Shown here: in pieces, positions 45,650 through 54,266 of the stretch | How the letters are laid out: each line of letters begins with the position of its first letter | Position numbering within the stretch: the first letter of the stretch is position 1 | DNA from: Bradyrhizobium frederickii | GTDB lineage: Bacteria; Pseudomonadota; Alphaproteobacteria; Rhizobiales; Xanthobacteraceae | Direction of reading: 5' to 3' | Length of the DNA: 64,000 nt | Assembly (NCBI RefSeq): GCF_004570865.1 | Contig: NZ_SPQS01000024.1 | Coordinates: 55,913-119,912, forward strand | Translations under genes and position numbers: made by a program | The notes under the pieces: generated by a model | The model's input: the letters and a program-made list of their open reading frames with translations, nothing else | Databases searched by the model: none | What the model was told of the DNA's origin: nothing

Positions 45650-46774
45650 ATGGCAACGGACGAACTGGTCAAGACGACGACGGGCATCGCCCATCACGGC
45701 GCCGAGCGGCTGCCGTCGGTGGACATCGACAGCTTCAACATCGAGATGAAAGACGAGGACGGCTTCCTCGGCGACCGCGCCAGCAAGGGCGCGTTCCGCG
45801 ACATCCTCGACCGCTGGCGCAAGCCGCTGCGCAAGACCGGCGAGGACCCGTTCGGCAAGGAGCCCTCGGACGAGATCAGCAAGAAGACGCTGGACGCCAT
45901 TCTGGTCGGCGACGACACCGAGGCCTCCGCGCTGGTGCACAGCGCGATCGAGGATTTCGCCCAGGAGCTCGCTTACGTCACCCGCCGCTTCCTCAAGACC
46001 AAGGCCTGGGCCAAGACCGAGCGCATCGTGGTCGGCGGCGGCTTCCGCGATTCCCGGCTCGGCGAGCTCGCGATCGCCCGCGCCGAGATCATCCTCAAAT
46101 CCGAGGACTTCAAGATCGACATGATGCCGATCCGCCATCACCCCGATGAGGCCGGCTTGATTGGCGCGCTGCATCTGGCGCCGTCGTGGATCTTCGAGGC
46201 CCATGACAGCATCCTCGCCGTCGACATCGGCGGCACCAACATCCGCTGCGGCCTGGTGGAAACGGCTTGGAAAAAGGCAAAAGACCTGTCGAAGGCGAGG
46301 GTCGTGAAATCCGAGCTGTGGCGTCATGCCGACGACGAGCCGACGCGCGAAGGCGCGGTGAAGCGGCTGACCAAGATGCTGAAGGGGCTGATCACCGCAG
46401 CCGAGACCGACGGCTTCAAGCTCGCGCCGTTCATCGGCATCGCCTGCCCCGGCGTGATCAACGCCGACGGCTCGATCGAGAAGGGTGCGCAGAATCTTCC
46501 CGGCAATTGGGAGAGCAGCAAGTTCAACCTGCCGGCGAGCCTGCTCGAGGGCATCCCGCAGATCGGCGAGCACGACACCGCCATCCTGATGCACAATGAC
46601 GGCGTGGTGCAGGGCCTCTCCGAGGTGCCGTTCATGCAGGACGTCGAGCGCTGGGGCGTGCTCACAATCGGCACCGGCCTCGGCAATGCCCGTTTCACCA
46701 ACCGCCGCAAGGACAACGGCAAGGACCGGGATTCCACGGAGAACGGCAAGAAGAAGGACAAGAAGGGCGACTAG
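45650..46774 (+). CDS. ROK-family (sugar-kinase-like) protein with apparently permuted domain order
   Basis: The 374-residue protein starts at ATG 45650 (MATDELVKTTTG). Motifs of the ROK/ASKHA fold are present but in swapped order. Residues about 20-178 look like the usual C-terminal half, with RIVVGGGF (adenosine motif, 125-132) and DEAGLIGALHLAP (166-178). Residues 189-353 look like the usual N-terminal half: AVDIGGTNIR (phosphate-1, 190-199), CPGVINADGS, HNDGV with the catalytic Asp (317), and TIGTGLGNARF (phosphate-2, 339-349). The usual CXCGXXGC zinc motif is not seen. The last 25 residues are a Lys/Asp/Gly-rich tail. If the fold closes, it is a circularly permuted kinase; the substrate is unknown. 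Confidence 0.78.
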   Translation: MATDELVKTTTGIAHHGAERLPSVDIDSFNIEMKDEDGFLGDRASKGAFRDILDRWRKPLRKTGEDPFGKEPSDEISKKTLDAILVGDDTEASALVHSAIEDFAQELAYVTRRFLKTKAWAKTERIVVGGGFRDSRLGELAIARAEIILKSEDFKIDMMPIRHHPDEAGLIGALHLAPSWIFEAHDSILAVDIGGTNIRCGLVETAWKKAKDLSKARVVKSELWRHADDEPTREGAVKRLTKMLKGLITAAETDGFKLAPFIGIACPGVINADGSIEKGAQNLPGNWESSKFNLPASLLEGIPQIGEHDTAILMHNDGVVQGLSEVPFMQDVERWGVLTIGTGLGNARFTNRRKDNGKDRDSTENGKKKDKKGD

Positions 46775-46923
46775 CTAAAGCATGATCCGGAAAAGTGCGC
46801 AGCGGTTTTCCGAAAAGATCATGCTCAATCAACAACCTAAAGCGCGATGACGATTCATCCTAATCGCATCGCGCTTTAGCGTTTTCGAGCGAAATGGATA
46901 CCGGTTCGCGTCAAGAAAACGCG
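46775..46923. repeat. AAAGCATGATCC composite repeat, copy 2, with GCGTTTTCGAGC extension
   Basis: It is a near-identical copy of 41860-41963 that starts one base after the ROK-gene stop. It carries an additional palindrome on its right, GCGTTTTCGAGCGAAATGG and CGGTTCGCGTCAAGAAAACG. The extension is absent from copy 1, so the family is modular. Confidence 0.95.
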
Positions 46924-47239
46924 CCCAAACAGAATCTGGAGCCCTCTCGGGCGCCAGAGTAACCTTGACCGGTTAGGTTAAGGACCGGATTGCGTTGCGC
47001 ACCTGCCGCCGCACGCTAGGGTCGAATCGTCGCCTCGCCTGGCCGGCGAAGCCGCCCTTCCTGGCCAGAATTTCAATGAGCGGCACCGGGACCGCCAGTG
47101 TTTACCGCGTCTGGCGGTCCCACCCCGTTTTTCGAAGCATGATGATTTGAGCCAAGACTCCCTCCCCCCTTGCGGGGGAGGGCCAGGGAGAGGGGTAGCC
47201 CAGCAAACATTGCTGATCGAGTGCCCGCTCGGACAGGCC
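46924..47239. other. Gap between the ROK repeat and the hydrolase gene
   Basis: No gene is supported here. The part at about 47158-47200 (GACTCCCTCCCCCCTTGCGG, then GGGAGGGCCAGGGAGAGGGG) is another member of the CTCTCCCC family of palindromic repeats. Confidence 0.55.
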
Positions 47240-48103
47240 TCAGCTCCACCCCACCCGCTGAAAGAACCCCGCGATCTCCGCGGCGGCGCGATCCGGATCC
47301 TCCCGATGCGGGAAGTGGCCGACGCCGGGAAACATCTTAAGATCGAGCGCGCTGAACGTCTCCCCAAGCCGATCGGTCCACGCATAGGGAAACAGCGGAT
47401 CGTGCTCGGCCCAGCGCACGCAGGCCGGCACCGTGATCGGCGGCAGCTTGGGCGCTTCGCCCTTCATCATCGCGACCCGTCCGGCATGCGAGGCCCGGTA
47501 ATGCGCAAAGCCGCCGGCGAGATTGCCGTCTCTAAAGAAATTGTCGGCGAAGGCGTCGAGCACGTCGTCGAAAGCGTCTTTCCGGTGCGCCCAGCCCTTG
47601 AGGAAATGGCCGATATAGAGCCGGCAGCTCTCCCGGCTCGCACCGACGAGCGGCACGGCCATCTCCATCTGGTGGAAGGACTGGTACCAGATGTGATTGA
47701 GCCGATCGGGCGCCGCCATGCGCGGCCCGATCCCGGGATAGACGAAATCGAACAAGAACAGCCCGGCGAGCCGCTGAGGCGCCTGCCGGGCCAAGGGCTG
47801 CATCACGGCGCCGCCGACGTCATGGCCGACCACGCCGAATCGCTCGATGCCGAGGGCGTCCATCAGCGCCAGCATGTCGGCGGCATGGCCGTCCGGCCCG
47901 TAAGGTCCGTCAGGCTTGTCGCTGTCGCCGAAGCCGCGCAGGTCCGGCGCGATCAGGCTGAAGCGGTCGGCGAGGCGCGCCATCACCGGCTCCCAGGTCA
48001 GCCAGAATTCCGGCCAACCATGCAGCAAAAGCAGCGGTTTGCCCCTTCCAGCGCGAACCACGTGGAAATCGGCGCCATTGGCCGGGATCGTCAGATGCTC
48101 CAT
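47240..48103 (-). CDS. Alpha/beta hydrolase, epoxide hydrolase/haloacetate dehalogenase type
   Basis: The 287-residue enzyme shows LLLLHGWPEFWLTWE (oxyanion hole HGWP), VVGHDVGG with a nucleophilic Asp, and GVGHFPHREDP with the catalytic His. An Asp nucleophile marks the epoxide hydrolase/dehalogenase subgroup, not a serine esterase. ATG 48103 has GGAGGAA eight bases upstream. An in-frame extension to 48328 is artefactual: it would read the tRNA-Ser gene backwards (MAEREGFEPPIGLHL is antisense tRNA). No signal peptide is present. The substrate is not known. Confidence 0.92.
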   Translation of the reverse strand: MEHLTIPANGADFHVVRAGRGKPLLLLHGWPEFWLTWEPVMARLADRFSLIAPDLRGFGDSDKPDGPYGPDGHAADMLALMDALGIERFGVVGHDVGGAVMQPLARQAPQRLAGLFLFDFVYPGIGPRMAAPDRLNHIWYQSFHQMEMAVPLVGASRESCRLYIGHFLKGWAHRKDAFDDVLDAFADNFFRDGNLAGGFAHYRASHAGRVAMMKGEAPKLPPITVPACVRWAEHDPLFPYAWTDRLGETFSALDLKMFPGVGHFPHREDPDRAAAEIAGFFQRVGWS

Positions 48104-48237
48104 TGCAGTTCCTCCCGAGGCCGGGCGAGGGGCGAAAAGAGGCAGCGGATTTTCCCCTTTCGCGCCTTGTCTGGCCCGCCATCCTCGCCTATTAACGCCC
48201 CCAACCACAGGGGCCCTGCCTCTATATGGCGCCTTCA

Positions 48238-48327
48238 GGAGAGGTGGCAGAGTGGTTGAATGCACCGCACTCGAAATGCGGCATAGGTGCAAGCCTATCG
48301 GGGGTTCGAATCCCTCCCTCTCCGCCA
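48238..48327 (+). tRNA. tRNA-Ser (anticodon CGA)
   Basis: The acceptor stem GGAGAGG (48238-48244) pairs with CCTCTCC (48317-48323), followed by the discriminator G and an encoded CCA. The anticodon loop is CT-CGA-AA, which reads UCG codons. The long variable arm (GGCATAGGTGCAAGCC region) is that of a class II tRNA, and GGTTCGAATCC forms the T arm. Confidence 0.97.
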
Positions 48328-48370
48328 TTAATCAAAATGCTCCTCTCAGATCGCTAAGATGCTGAACGGC

Positions 48371-48438
48371 AAGGTGATTCTTGGGAGTCGGAATCCGTCT
48401 TTCGCGCAGTAGCGCACACGGTCTGCGAAAGTCACCTT
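48371..48438. other. Structured element downstream of tRNA-Ser
   Basis: AAGGTGA (48371-48377) pairs with TCACCTT (48432-48438), and CTTTCGC (48399-48405) pairs with GCGAAAG (48425-48431). The two stems are stacked on the right side and separated by 21 bases on the left. It could be a small RNA, a terminator without U-tract, or a scar of an integrated element. No match is known to me. Confidence 0.4.
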
Positions 48439-48490
48439 GGACTAGGTGCAGAAGACTTCGCTCGCCCTGCACCCATCAATGTCATGAATG

Positions 48491-48650
48491 TCATGCGAGA
48501 TAAAAATTGGCAGGATTCACGCCCGCCGCTGCAATCAACTCAGGGATATCGGCCTCGGTGATAGATGCATGCTCGACTGCCAGCGCGCCTTGCTTGTCCT
48601 AGCGCCGCCGCTTGCAGCTTGATGAGGATATCCGAGATGAAAACTCGTTA
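48491..48650 (-). pseudogene. Possible gene remnant next to tRNA-Ser
   Basis: Read on the minus strand, 48599-48491 encodes a coherent 35-residue C-terminus (DKQGALAVEHASITEADI, then PELIAAAGVNPANFYLA, stop TGA). The codon just before it is TAG. In another frame the bases directly upstream (about 48646-48602) read VFISDILIKLQAAALGQ, which would join smoothly if one frameshift is assumed. There is no start codon or ribosome binding site. I do not recognise the family. Its position beside a tRNA gene fits the decayed end of an integrated element, but that is inference. Confidence 0.35.
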
Positions 48651-48748
48651 CTCCCGCAGCCGGGCCGATGATGGGTTGAACCTGTCACCGGCGGGATCCG
48701 ACCCAGCACTACCCCGCCCCCCGGCGGGACCGAGGTAACCACACCCCA

Positions 48749-50023
48749 ATGTTCGACAAGACCTACCGCGACCGCCTCGAAGCCGATCTGGCGCGATGGG
48801 AGGCTGACGGCGTGATTGCGCCGGCGTCGGCCGCTGCCATTCGCAATGCGCTGCCGCCGCTGCCTGCGGGCATCAACATCGCCGTGGTGGTCGGCATCGT
48901 CGGCGGTCTGTTGATCGCGGCCGCGTTCCTCGCCTTCGTCGCCGCGCACTGGACCGAGATCGCGCGGCTGCTGCGGTTCGCGATCCTTATCGCCGGCATG
49001 GTCGTAACAGGTGCCCTCGGCGCCTGGTTCGCCGCAAAGGGCCGCGACGTTCTTGCCGATCTCTGCGCCAGCGTGGGCGCCATCATCTTCGGCGCGGGCA
49101 TCGCGCTGGTCGGCCAGATGTATCATCTCGGCGAGGATTTCGCTGGCGGCATGCTGCTGTGGTCGATCGGCGCCTTCGCCGCCGCGCTGCTGACCGGCTC
49201 GCGCGGGGCGCTCGCGGTCGGCCTTGTCGCCGCCAGCATCTGGACCTGCATGCGGATCCACGATTCGCCCGACGTCCTGCATCTTTCGTTCGTGCCGGTC
49301 TGGCTGCTCGCAGCAAGCCTTGCCTTTGCGTGGAATTCCCGCGTCGCGGCCCATCTCGTCGCGCTCGCGGTGCTGCCGTGGTGGATCGCGACCTCGCTGC
49401 GCTTCGAGCTCGACGGCGCCCAGCCGTCCTTCGTGCTCGCCAACGGCGCGGCCCTGCTGTTCGGCGCCGGGCTCGCGATCGCCGCGATGCCGTCGCCGCG
49501 GGCGCAGCGGCTTGGCAGCGTGCTGTCGATCTACGGCGCGTTCGCGCTGGCCGCTGTCGCTTTCCTGGAGGTGACGACGGTCGACGACATCATTCACTTG
49601 CGGACGACGCGCGCAGCGTCCGGCCAGCCGTTGTGGGCGATCCTGTGCGGAGCGGTGGGGGTGATCCTCGCCCTCGTCTCCGCCACGCTCACCAAGCGCA
49701 AAGGTGAAATCCTTGCCGCCTGCGCGATCGGGCTGGTGCTGCTCGCCGCGCCGGTCTGGCCGGTCGCCCCGGCCGGCGAGTCCTGGCTGGCTTATGCCGC
49801 GCTGCTTTGCGCCATGCTGTGCCTCGTCGTCTCCGGCGTGCTCGATGACGTCCGTCCGCGCATCGTCGCCGGCTGGCTCGGCATCGCCGGCGTCATCGCT
49901 GGCATCACCTGGGCGGTGAAGGGCTCGCTGCTCGCCCGCTCGGCGTTCCTGGCGGCGGCCGGTGTCGTCGCCGTCGCGTTCGCAACGGCGCTCAACCGCG
50001 CGCTGCCGAGGAGTGCACGATGA
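48749..50023 (+). CDS. DUF2157 membrane protein
   Basis: The 424-residue protein has a short N-terminal soluble part (RDRLEADLARWEADGVI, the DUF2157 start) followed by about twelve hydrophobic segments, among them INIAVVVGIVGGLLIAAAFL and GAIIFGAGIALVGQMYHLG. The function is unknown. Its TGA overlaps the ATG of the next gene (ATGA), and this pairing with a GDYXXLXY protein is common in proteobacteria, so the two probably act together in the membrane. ATG 48749 follows GAGGTAACC. Confidence 0.9.
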   Translation: MFDKTYRDRLEADLARWEADGVIAPASAAAIRNALPPLPAGINIAVVVGIVGGLLIAAAFLAFVAAHWTEIARLLRFAILIAGMVVTGALGAWFAAKGRDVLADLCASVGAIIFGAGIALVGQMYHLGEDFAGGMLLWSIGAFAAALLTGSRGALAVGLVAASIWTCMRIHDSPDVLHLSFVPVWLLAASLAFAWNSRVAAHLVALAVLPWWIATSLRFELDGAQPSFVLANGAALLFGAGLAIAAMPSPRAQRLGSVLSIYGAFALAAVAFLEVTTVDDIIHLRTTRAASGQPLWAILCGAVGVILALVSATLTKRKGEILAACAIGLVLLAAPVWPVAPAGESWLAYAALLCAMLCLVVSGVLDDVRPRIVAGWLGIAGVIAGITWAVKGSLLARSAFLAAAGVVAVAFATALNRALPRSAR

Positions 50024-50625
50024 GCCAGCTGGTCACGTCCGTCTCGGCGCTCTGGCAGCGTATCCCGAAAGCCGTGCTGTTCGGTGTCGCCGTCCTGGTG
50101 CAATGCCTGCTGCTGATGCTGATGGTCGCCGACCGCGTGCAGATCCTGCGCGAAGGGGTCGAGGTGACCTTGCAGACGCAGCCGGTCGATCCGCGCGATC
50201 TCCTGCGCGGCGACTATGTCGTGCTCCGCTACGACATCTCGCAAGTGCCGGCCGGCGCGCTCGCCGGCAAGCCGGCTGGCGCCCGCAACCCGATCGTGTT
50301 CGTCAAGCTCGCGCCCAATGCCGAGGGCCTTTACACGGCCGTTTCCGCGCATGCCGAGCCGGTGCCGGTCACCGCGCGCGAGGTGCTGATCCGCGGCCGC
50401 GTCAGCTATTCCTGCGGATCGAACCTCCGCGCCTTCTGCGACAAGCTGACGATCAAATACGGTCTCGAAAGCTATTTCGTGCCGGAAGGCGAGGGCGGCA
50501 AGCTCGAGCAGGCCCGCAACCAGCAGAAGCTGCGCATCGTCGCCGCCGTGCTGCCCTCAGGCCGCGCCGCCATCAAGCGGCTGCTGCTCGACGGCGCGCC
50601 GGTGTACGAGGAGCCGCTGTACTAG
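50020..50625 (+). CDS. GDYXXLXY-domain membrane-anchored protein
   Basis: The 201-residue protein has one N-terminal membrane segment (VLFGVAVLVQCLLLMLMVAD, about residues 19-38) and a C-terminal extracytoplasmic domain with the naming motif GDYVVLRYDIS at residues 64-74. It is translated by overlap with the DUF2157 gene. Function is unknown; the motif and the pairing are the only evidence. Confidence 0.9.
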   Translation: MSQLVTSVSALWQRIPKAVLFGVAVLVQCLLLMLMVADRVQILREGVEVTLQTQPVDPRDLLRGDYVVLRYDISQVPAGALAGKPAGARNPIVFVKLAPNAEGLYTAVSAHAEPVPVTAREVLIRGRVSYSCGSNLRAFCDKLTIKYGLESYFVPEGEGGKLEQARNQQKLRIVAAVLPSGRAAIKRLLLDGAPVYEEPLY

Positions 50626-50670
50626 AGCGGCGTGGCTTAAGGTTGAACCGATTGCCGCAGCTTCGTTCAC

Positions 50671-50815
50671 CTCTCCCGCTTGCGGGAGAGGTCGGCGTGT
50701 CCGGGCGATGCGAAGCATCGTCCCGCGCGCCGGGAGAGGGCTTTCTCCTCTTGGGGATTGTCCCATTGAGGAGACACCCTCTCCCCAGCCCTCTCCCGCT
50801 TGCGGGAGAGGGAGT
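50671..50815. repeat. Palindromic repeat, CTCTCCCGCTTGCGGGAGAGG family
   Basis: CACCTCTCCCGCTTGCGGGA with AGAGGTCGG is one hairpin. About 110 bp later CCCTCTCCCGCTTGCGGGAG with AGGGAG is a second, and the internal GAGAGGGCTTT and CACCCTCTCCCC pair with each other. It lies between the convergent GDYXXLXY and MocR genes. Confidence 0.85.
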
Positions 50816-50867
50816 GCACCTCCGTCATCGCGGCAATCAAGCTTCATCCCATCATGTTTAGGCCCCG

Positions 50868-52286
50868 TCATTTCGCTGCCGCCTTCAGCGCCCGCCGCAG
50901 CACGTCCCACACAAGGGGATCGTTCATCTGCGCCACGTTGAAGCGCATGAAGTGCGAGGCGGTCTGCGACACGCTGAACACGTTGCCGGGCGCCAGCACC
51001 AAATTGTCCTCGAGTGCCGCGCGCGCGACCTGGGCGGCGTCCTGGCCGCCCGCAAGGCGGCACCACAGGAAGAATCCCCCACGCGGCATCAGCCAGGGTT
51101 CGATGCCGATTGCCCCAAGCTTTCGCGCGACATTCCGGCGGGCGCTCGCGAGCTTTTGCCGGAGCTCGTCCATGTGCTTGCGATAGCCGCCGCCGGCCAG
51201 CACGTTGGCGATGATCTCGGTCGCGACCGGGCTCGGGCCGCCAAAGCTGGTCGCGACCTGGAGGTCGACGAGATGCTCGATCCAGTCGGCCCGCGCGGCG
51301 ATGTAGCCGCAGCGTACCGAGGCCGACAACGTCTTGGAGAAGCTGCCGATGCGGATCACGCGATCGAGCCCGTCGAGCGCGGCAAGCCGCGGCGAGCGCT
51401 CCGGCTCGAGGTCGCCGAAAATGTCGTCCTCGATGATGGTGAGATCGTGCGCGGCGGCCGCCGTCAGCAGCCGGTGCGCCGTCTGAAGCGACAGCGTCGC
51501 ACCGGTCGGGTTGTGCAGGGCCGAATTGGTGATGTAGAGCCTGGGACGCTCGGTGCCGAGGATCTCTTCGAAGCGCGCAACGTCGGGGCCCGTCAAGGTA
51601 TAGGGCACGCCGACGATCCTGGCCTGATGCGCCCGCAGCAGGGCGCGAAAATTGAAGTAGCAGGGATCGTCGACCAGCACGGTGTCGCCGGGACGGAGCA
51701 GGAAGCGGCAGACGAGATCGGCGCTTTGCGTGCCCGAGCCCGTCAGCATGAGCTGATCGACGGAGGCGGGAACCGCATCCTCGGCAAGGCGTGCGAGCAG
51801 CAGCCGGCGCAGCACGGGTCCGCCGCGCGTGCTGCCATAATCCGTGAGCAGATGCGTTTCGGTCCGCGCCAGCGCACGGACGGCGCGGCGCAAGCCTGCC
51901 TCGGGCATCCAGCCGGGCGGCAGCCAGCCGCAGCCGGGCTTTGACACGGCGGCGTCGGCGTCGAGCGATTGCCTGGAGACCCAGAACGGATCGACCTCCC
52001 GGTCGCGCCGCGTCCCGGCTTCGGCCAGCGCAAGCGGCGGCATCATCGTCGGCGCGACATAGAAGCCCGAGCCGCGGCGGGCGCGGATCAGGCCCTCGGC
52101 GGCGAGGCGGTCATAAGCTTCCACCACCGTGGAGGGCGAGACGTCCATCGCCGCGGCGAGGCTGCGGATCGAGGGCAGGCGGTCGCCGGCACCGAGCGCG
52201 CGGCCCGCGACCTTGGCCCGGATCGCGCTCATCACGTCGATGGTCCGCGTGCCGCTGCGGCCTCTGGTTTGCGCCTCGCTGGCCAA
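50868..52286 (-). CDS. MocR-type PLP-dependent transcriptional regulator (GntR family)
   Basis: The 472-residue regulator has an N-terminal GntR winged helix (about residues 12-85: LGAGDRLPSIRSLAAAM, SPSTVVEAYDRLAAEGLI) and a C-terminal aminotransferase class I domain. The PLP-binding Lys is in IGSFSKTLSASVRCGYIA, with SALHNPTGATLS and EDDIFGDLE. I start at TTG 52286, since ATG 52232 would remove the first helix of the winged helix; GGAAGG lies about 10 bp before TTG. The gene is divergent from an EamA exporter gene, whose expression it most likely controls. The palindrome GTATG-N6-CATAC lies just upstream. Confidence 0.9.
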   Translation of the reverse strand: MASEAQTRGRSGTRTIDVMSAIRAKVAGRALGAGDRLPSIRSLAAAMDVSPSTVVEAYDRLAAEGLIRARRGSGFYVAPTMMPPLALAEAGTRRDREVDPFWVSRQSLDADAAVSKPGCGWLPPGWMPEAGLRRAVRALARTETHLLTDYGSTRGGPVLRRLLLARLAEDAVPASVDQLMLTGSGTQSADLVCRFLLRPGDTVLVDDPCYFNFRALLRAHQARIVGVPYTLTGPDVARFEEILGTERPRLYITNSALHNPTGATLSLQTAHRLLTAAAAHDLTIIEDDIFGDLEPERSPRLAALDGLDRVIRIGSFSKTLSASVRCGYIAARADWIEHLVDLQVATSFGGPSPVATEIIANVLAGGGYRKHMDELRQKLASARRNVARKLGAIGIEPWLMPRGGFFLWCRLAGGQDAAQVARAALEDNLVLAPGNVFSVSQTASHFMRFNVAQMNDPLVWDVLRRALKAAAK

Positions 52287-52289
52287 AGT

Positions 52290-52305
52290 GTATGACCTTC
52301 CATAC
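52290..52305. promoter_or_regulatory. Candidate MocR operator (GTATG-N6-CATAC)
   Basis: The perfect 5-bp inverted repeat GTATGACCTTCCATAC lies within the short space between the divergent mocR-type and EamA genes, next to the proposed TTG start. Such dyads are typical regulator sites. No direct proof. Confidence 0.45.
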
Positions 52306-52394
52306 CCACACAGTTCTGCGCGATTGTACTGGATTGTCACTGGTCCCGCCACCGCCGAAGGCCGAGAGTCGCGCCTCCAGAGAATGGGACGGAC

Positions 52395-53255
52395 ATGCAA
52401 TCTGCGGGCAGCGGCTGGGGCAACGGACTTCTCGGCGTCGTCATCTTCAGCGGCTCCTTGCCGGCGACGCGCGTCGCGGTCGGCGGCTTCTCTGCGCTGT
52501 TCCTGACGTCGGTGCGCGCGGTGATCGCGGCGCTGATCGCTCTCGCCGTGCTCGCCTTGCTCCGTCAGGCCCGGCCGCAGCGCAACGATCTCGCCTCCCT
52601 CGCCATCGTCGCCGTCGGCGTCGTGGTCGGCTTTCCGCTGCTGACCGCGTTCGCGCTCCAGCACATCACGTCCGCGCATTCGATCGTCTTCATCGGCCTT
52701 CTGCCCTTGTCGACGGCGATCTTCGCCGTGCTGCGCGGCGGCGAGCGGCCGCAGCTGCCGTTCTGGCTGTTCGCCGGTCTCGGCAGCGCGACGGTGGCGG
52801 GCTTCGCCTTGTCGGGCGACGGATCGGTCTCGCTGACCGGCGATCTCTTGATGGTTGCCGCAATCGTGCTGTGCGGGCTCGGCTATGCCGAAGGCGCGGC
52901 GCTGTCGCGCCGGCTCGGCGGCTGGCAGGTGATCTCCTGGGCGCTCCTGCTCGCGCTGCCGCTGATGGTCCCGGTCGCGCTCCTGACCTGGCCGCCATCC
53001 TGGAGCGGCGTCGGCGTGCCCGCCTGGATCGGGCTCGCTTACGTCTCGATCTTCAGCATGTTCGTCGGCTTCATCTTCTGGTATCGCGGCCTCGCCCTCG
53101 GCGGCATCGCGCGCGTCGGCCAGCTGCAGCAGCTCCAGCCGTTCTTCGGCCTCGCGCTCGCCGGGCTTCTGCTGCACGAGCCGGTCGCCTGGAGCATGAT
53201 CGCCGCGACCATGCTCGTGGTCGCCTGCGTCTTCTTCGCGCGGCGATTTGCGTGA
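52395..53255 (+). CDS. EamA/DMT-family exporter
   Basis: The 286-residue inner-membrane protein has about ten hydrophobic segments in two EamA repeats (LLGVVIFSGSLPATRVAVGG; later WIGLAYVSIFSMFVGFIFWY). LQQLQPFFGLALAGLLLHEP is the typical last-repeat motif. It is divergent from a MocR regulator, the classic arrangement for amino-acid or metabolite exporters controlled by a PLP-sensing regulator. The substrate is not known. It is unrelated in sequence detail to the DMT protein at 42705-43619. Confidence 0.9.
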   Translation: MQSAGSGWGNGLLGVVIFSGSLPATRVAVGGFSALFLTSVRAVIAALIALAVLALLRQARPQRNDLASLAIVAVGVVVGFPLLTAFALQHITSAHSIVFIGLLPLSTAIFAVLRGGERPQLPFWLFAGLGSATVAGFALSGDGSVSLTGDLLMVAAIVLCGLGYAEGAALSRRLGGWQVISWALLLALPLMVPVALLTWPPSWSGVGVPAWIGLAYVSIFSMFVGFIFWYRGLALGGIARVGQLQQLQPFFGLALAGLLLHEPVAWSMIAATMLVVACVFFARRFA

Positions 53256-53267
53256 GAACAAGGCCGA

Positions 53268-54188
53268 TCAGGCTTTTTCGATCCCTGGGATTCGCGCGAT
53301 CGTCTCGGCGAGGAAATCGACCAGCAGCCGCACCCGCGCGACACCGGATCGCTCGGGCACGATCAGCATGTTGAGCGGAACGGGAGGCGGCGAATAGTCC
53401 GCAAGCACGCGTTCGAGCTTGCCGGTCGCGAGAAGATCGTCGACGAGCCAGAGATGTGTGGGCGCAATGCCGCGACCGGCCGAGAGCGCCTCTCGCGCCG
53501 CAAGTCCGTGATCCACGCGCAACCGCCCGGCGAACGGGACCTCATAGCGTCCGCCGCGGCGTCCTTGCAGCACGAGCACATCACTGCCGGCGATGTTGGA
53601 CATTCTGATTCCCTGGTGATGGGCGAGCTCTTGCGGACGCGCGGGCCTGCCGCGCTCGGCAAGATAGCCGGGTGCGGCGACGAGCACGCGCCGCGACTGG
53701 CCCAGGGATCTGCGCTTCATCGAACTCTCGGCGAGCGGCCCCAGACGGAGCGCGACATCGACCCCCTCCCTCACGAGGTCGATCCGTTCGTCCGTCAGGC
53801 TGAGATCCACCGACACGTCGGGATAACGATCCTGGAAGGCAAAGACGAGGCGGCTGACGTGGAGCACGCCGAAGGCCGCCGTGCACGATATCCGCACCAT
53901 GCCGGCGGGCGCGCCGCGCGTGCTGCGTGCCTCATCGCCCGCGCGCTCGACCAGGCGCAGGATCTGAACGCAATCGGCATAGTAGCGGCGCCCCTCCTCG
54001 GTCATCGTCACGCTGCGCGTGGTCCGCGTCAGCAGCGGCACGCCCACGGCGTGCTCCAGTTCCCGGATATGCCGCGTCACGCTGGACTGGCCCATGCCAA
54101 GCTCGCGTGCGACGGCCGACAGGTTTCCCCGCTCGGCGACCCTCACGAAGCTTCGCATCCGCTCGAGGCTGACCTCCGATCTATCCAT
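53268..54188 (-). CDS. LysR-family transcriptional regulator
   Basis: The 306-residue regulator has an N-terminal winged helix (MRSFVRVAERGNLSAVAREL, GMGQSSVTRHIRELEHAVGV) and a C-terminal substrate-binding domain (GMVRISCTAAFGVLHVSRLV). It is close to the group of aromatic or quinone-responsive LysR proteins. I start at ATG 54188 (MDRSEVSLERM); ATG 54200 adds four residues. It is divergent from a quinone-reductase-like gene, which is its likely target, from a shared region of about 80 bp. Confidence 0.92.
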   Translation of the reverse strand: MDRSEVSLERMRSFVRVAERGNLSAVARELGMGQSSVTRHIRELEHAVGVPLLTRTTRSVTMTEEGRRYYADCVQILRLVERAGDEARSTRGAPAGMVRISCTAAFGVLHVSRLVFAFQDRYPDVSVDLSLTDERIDLVREGVDVALRLGPLAESSMKRRSLGQSRRVLVAAPGYLAERGRPARPQELAHHQGIRMSNIAGSDVLVLQGRRGGRYEVPFAGRLRVDHGLAAREALSAGRGIAPTHLWLVDDLLATGKLERVLADYSPPPVPLNMLIVPERSGVARVRLLVDFLAETIARIPGIEKA

Positions 54189-54266
54189 TTTTCGGCACAA
54201 TCCTATTCATTGCCGATATCTACCGGATTGCCTTCCGCCACGCTAGCTGCGTGACATCCTCAACGA

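Noticed and set aside
48104..48328. N-terminal extension of the alpha/beta hydrolase (MAEREGFEPPIGLHL...)
   Set aside because: This stretch is the reverse strand of the tRNA-Ser gene, a known source of false reading frames; the true start at 48103 has a good ribosome binding site.
52287..53261. Upstream extension of the MocR reading frame across the EamA gene
   Set aside because: It is the antisense of the EamA gene with low-complexity composition; the regulator's first helix begins near 52286.
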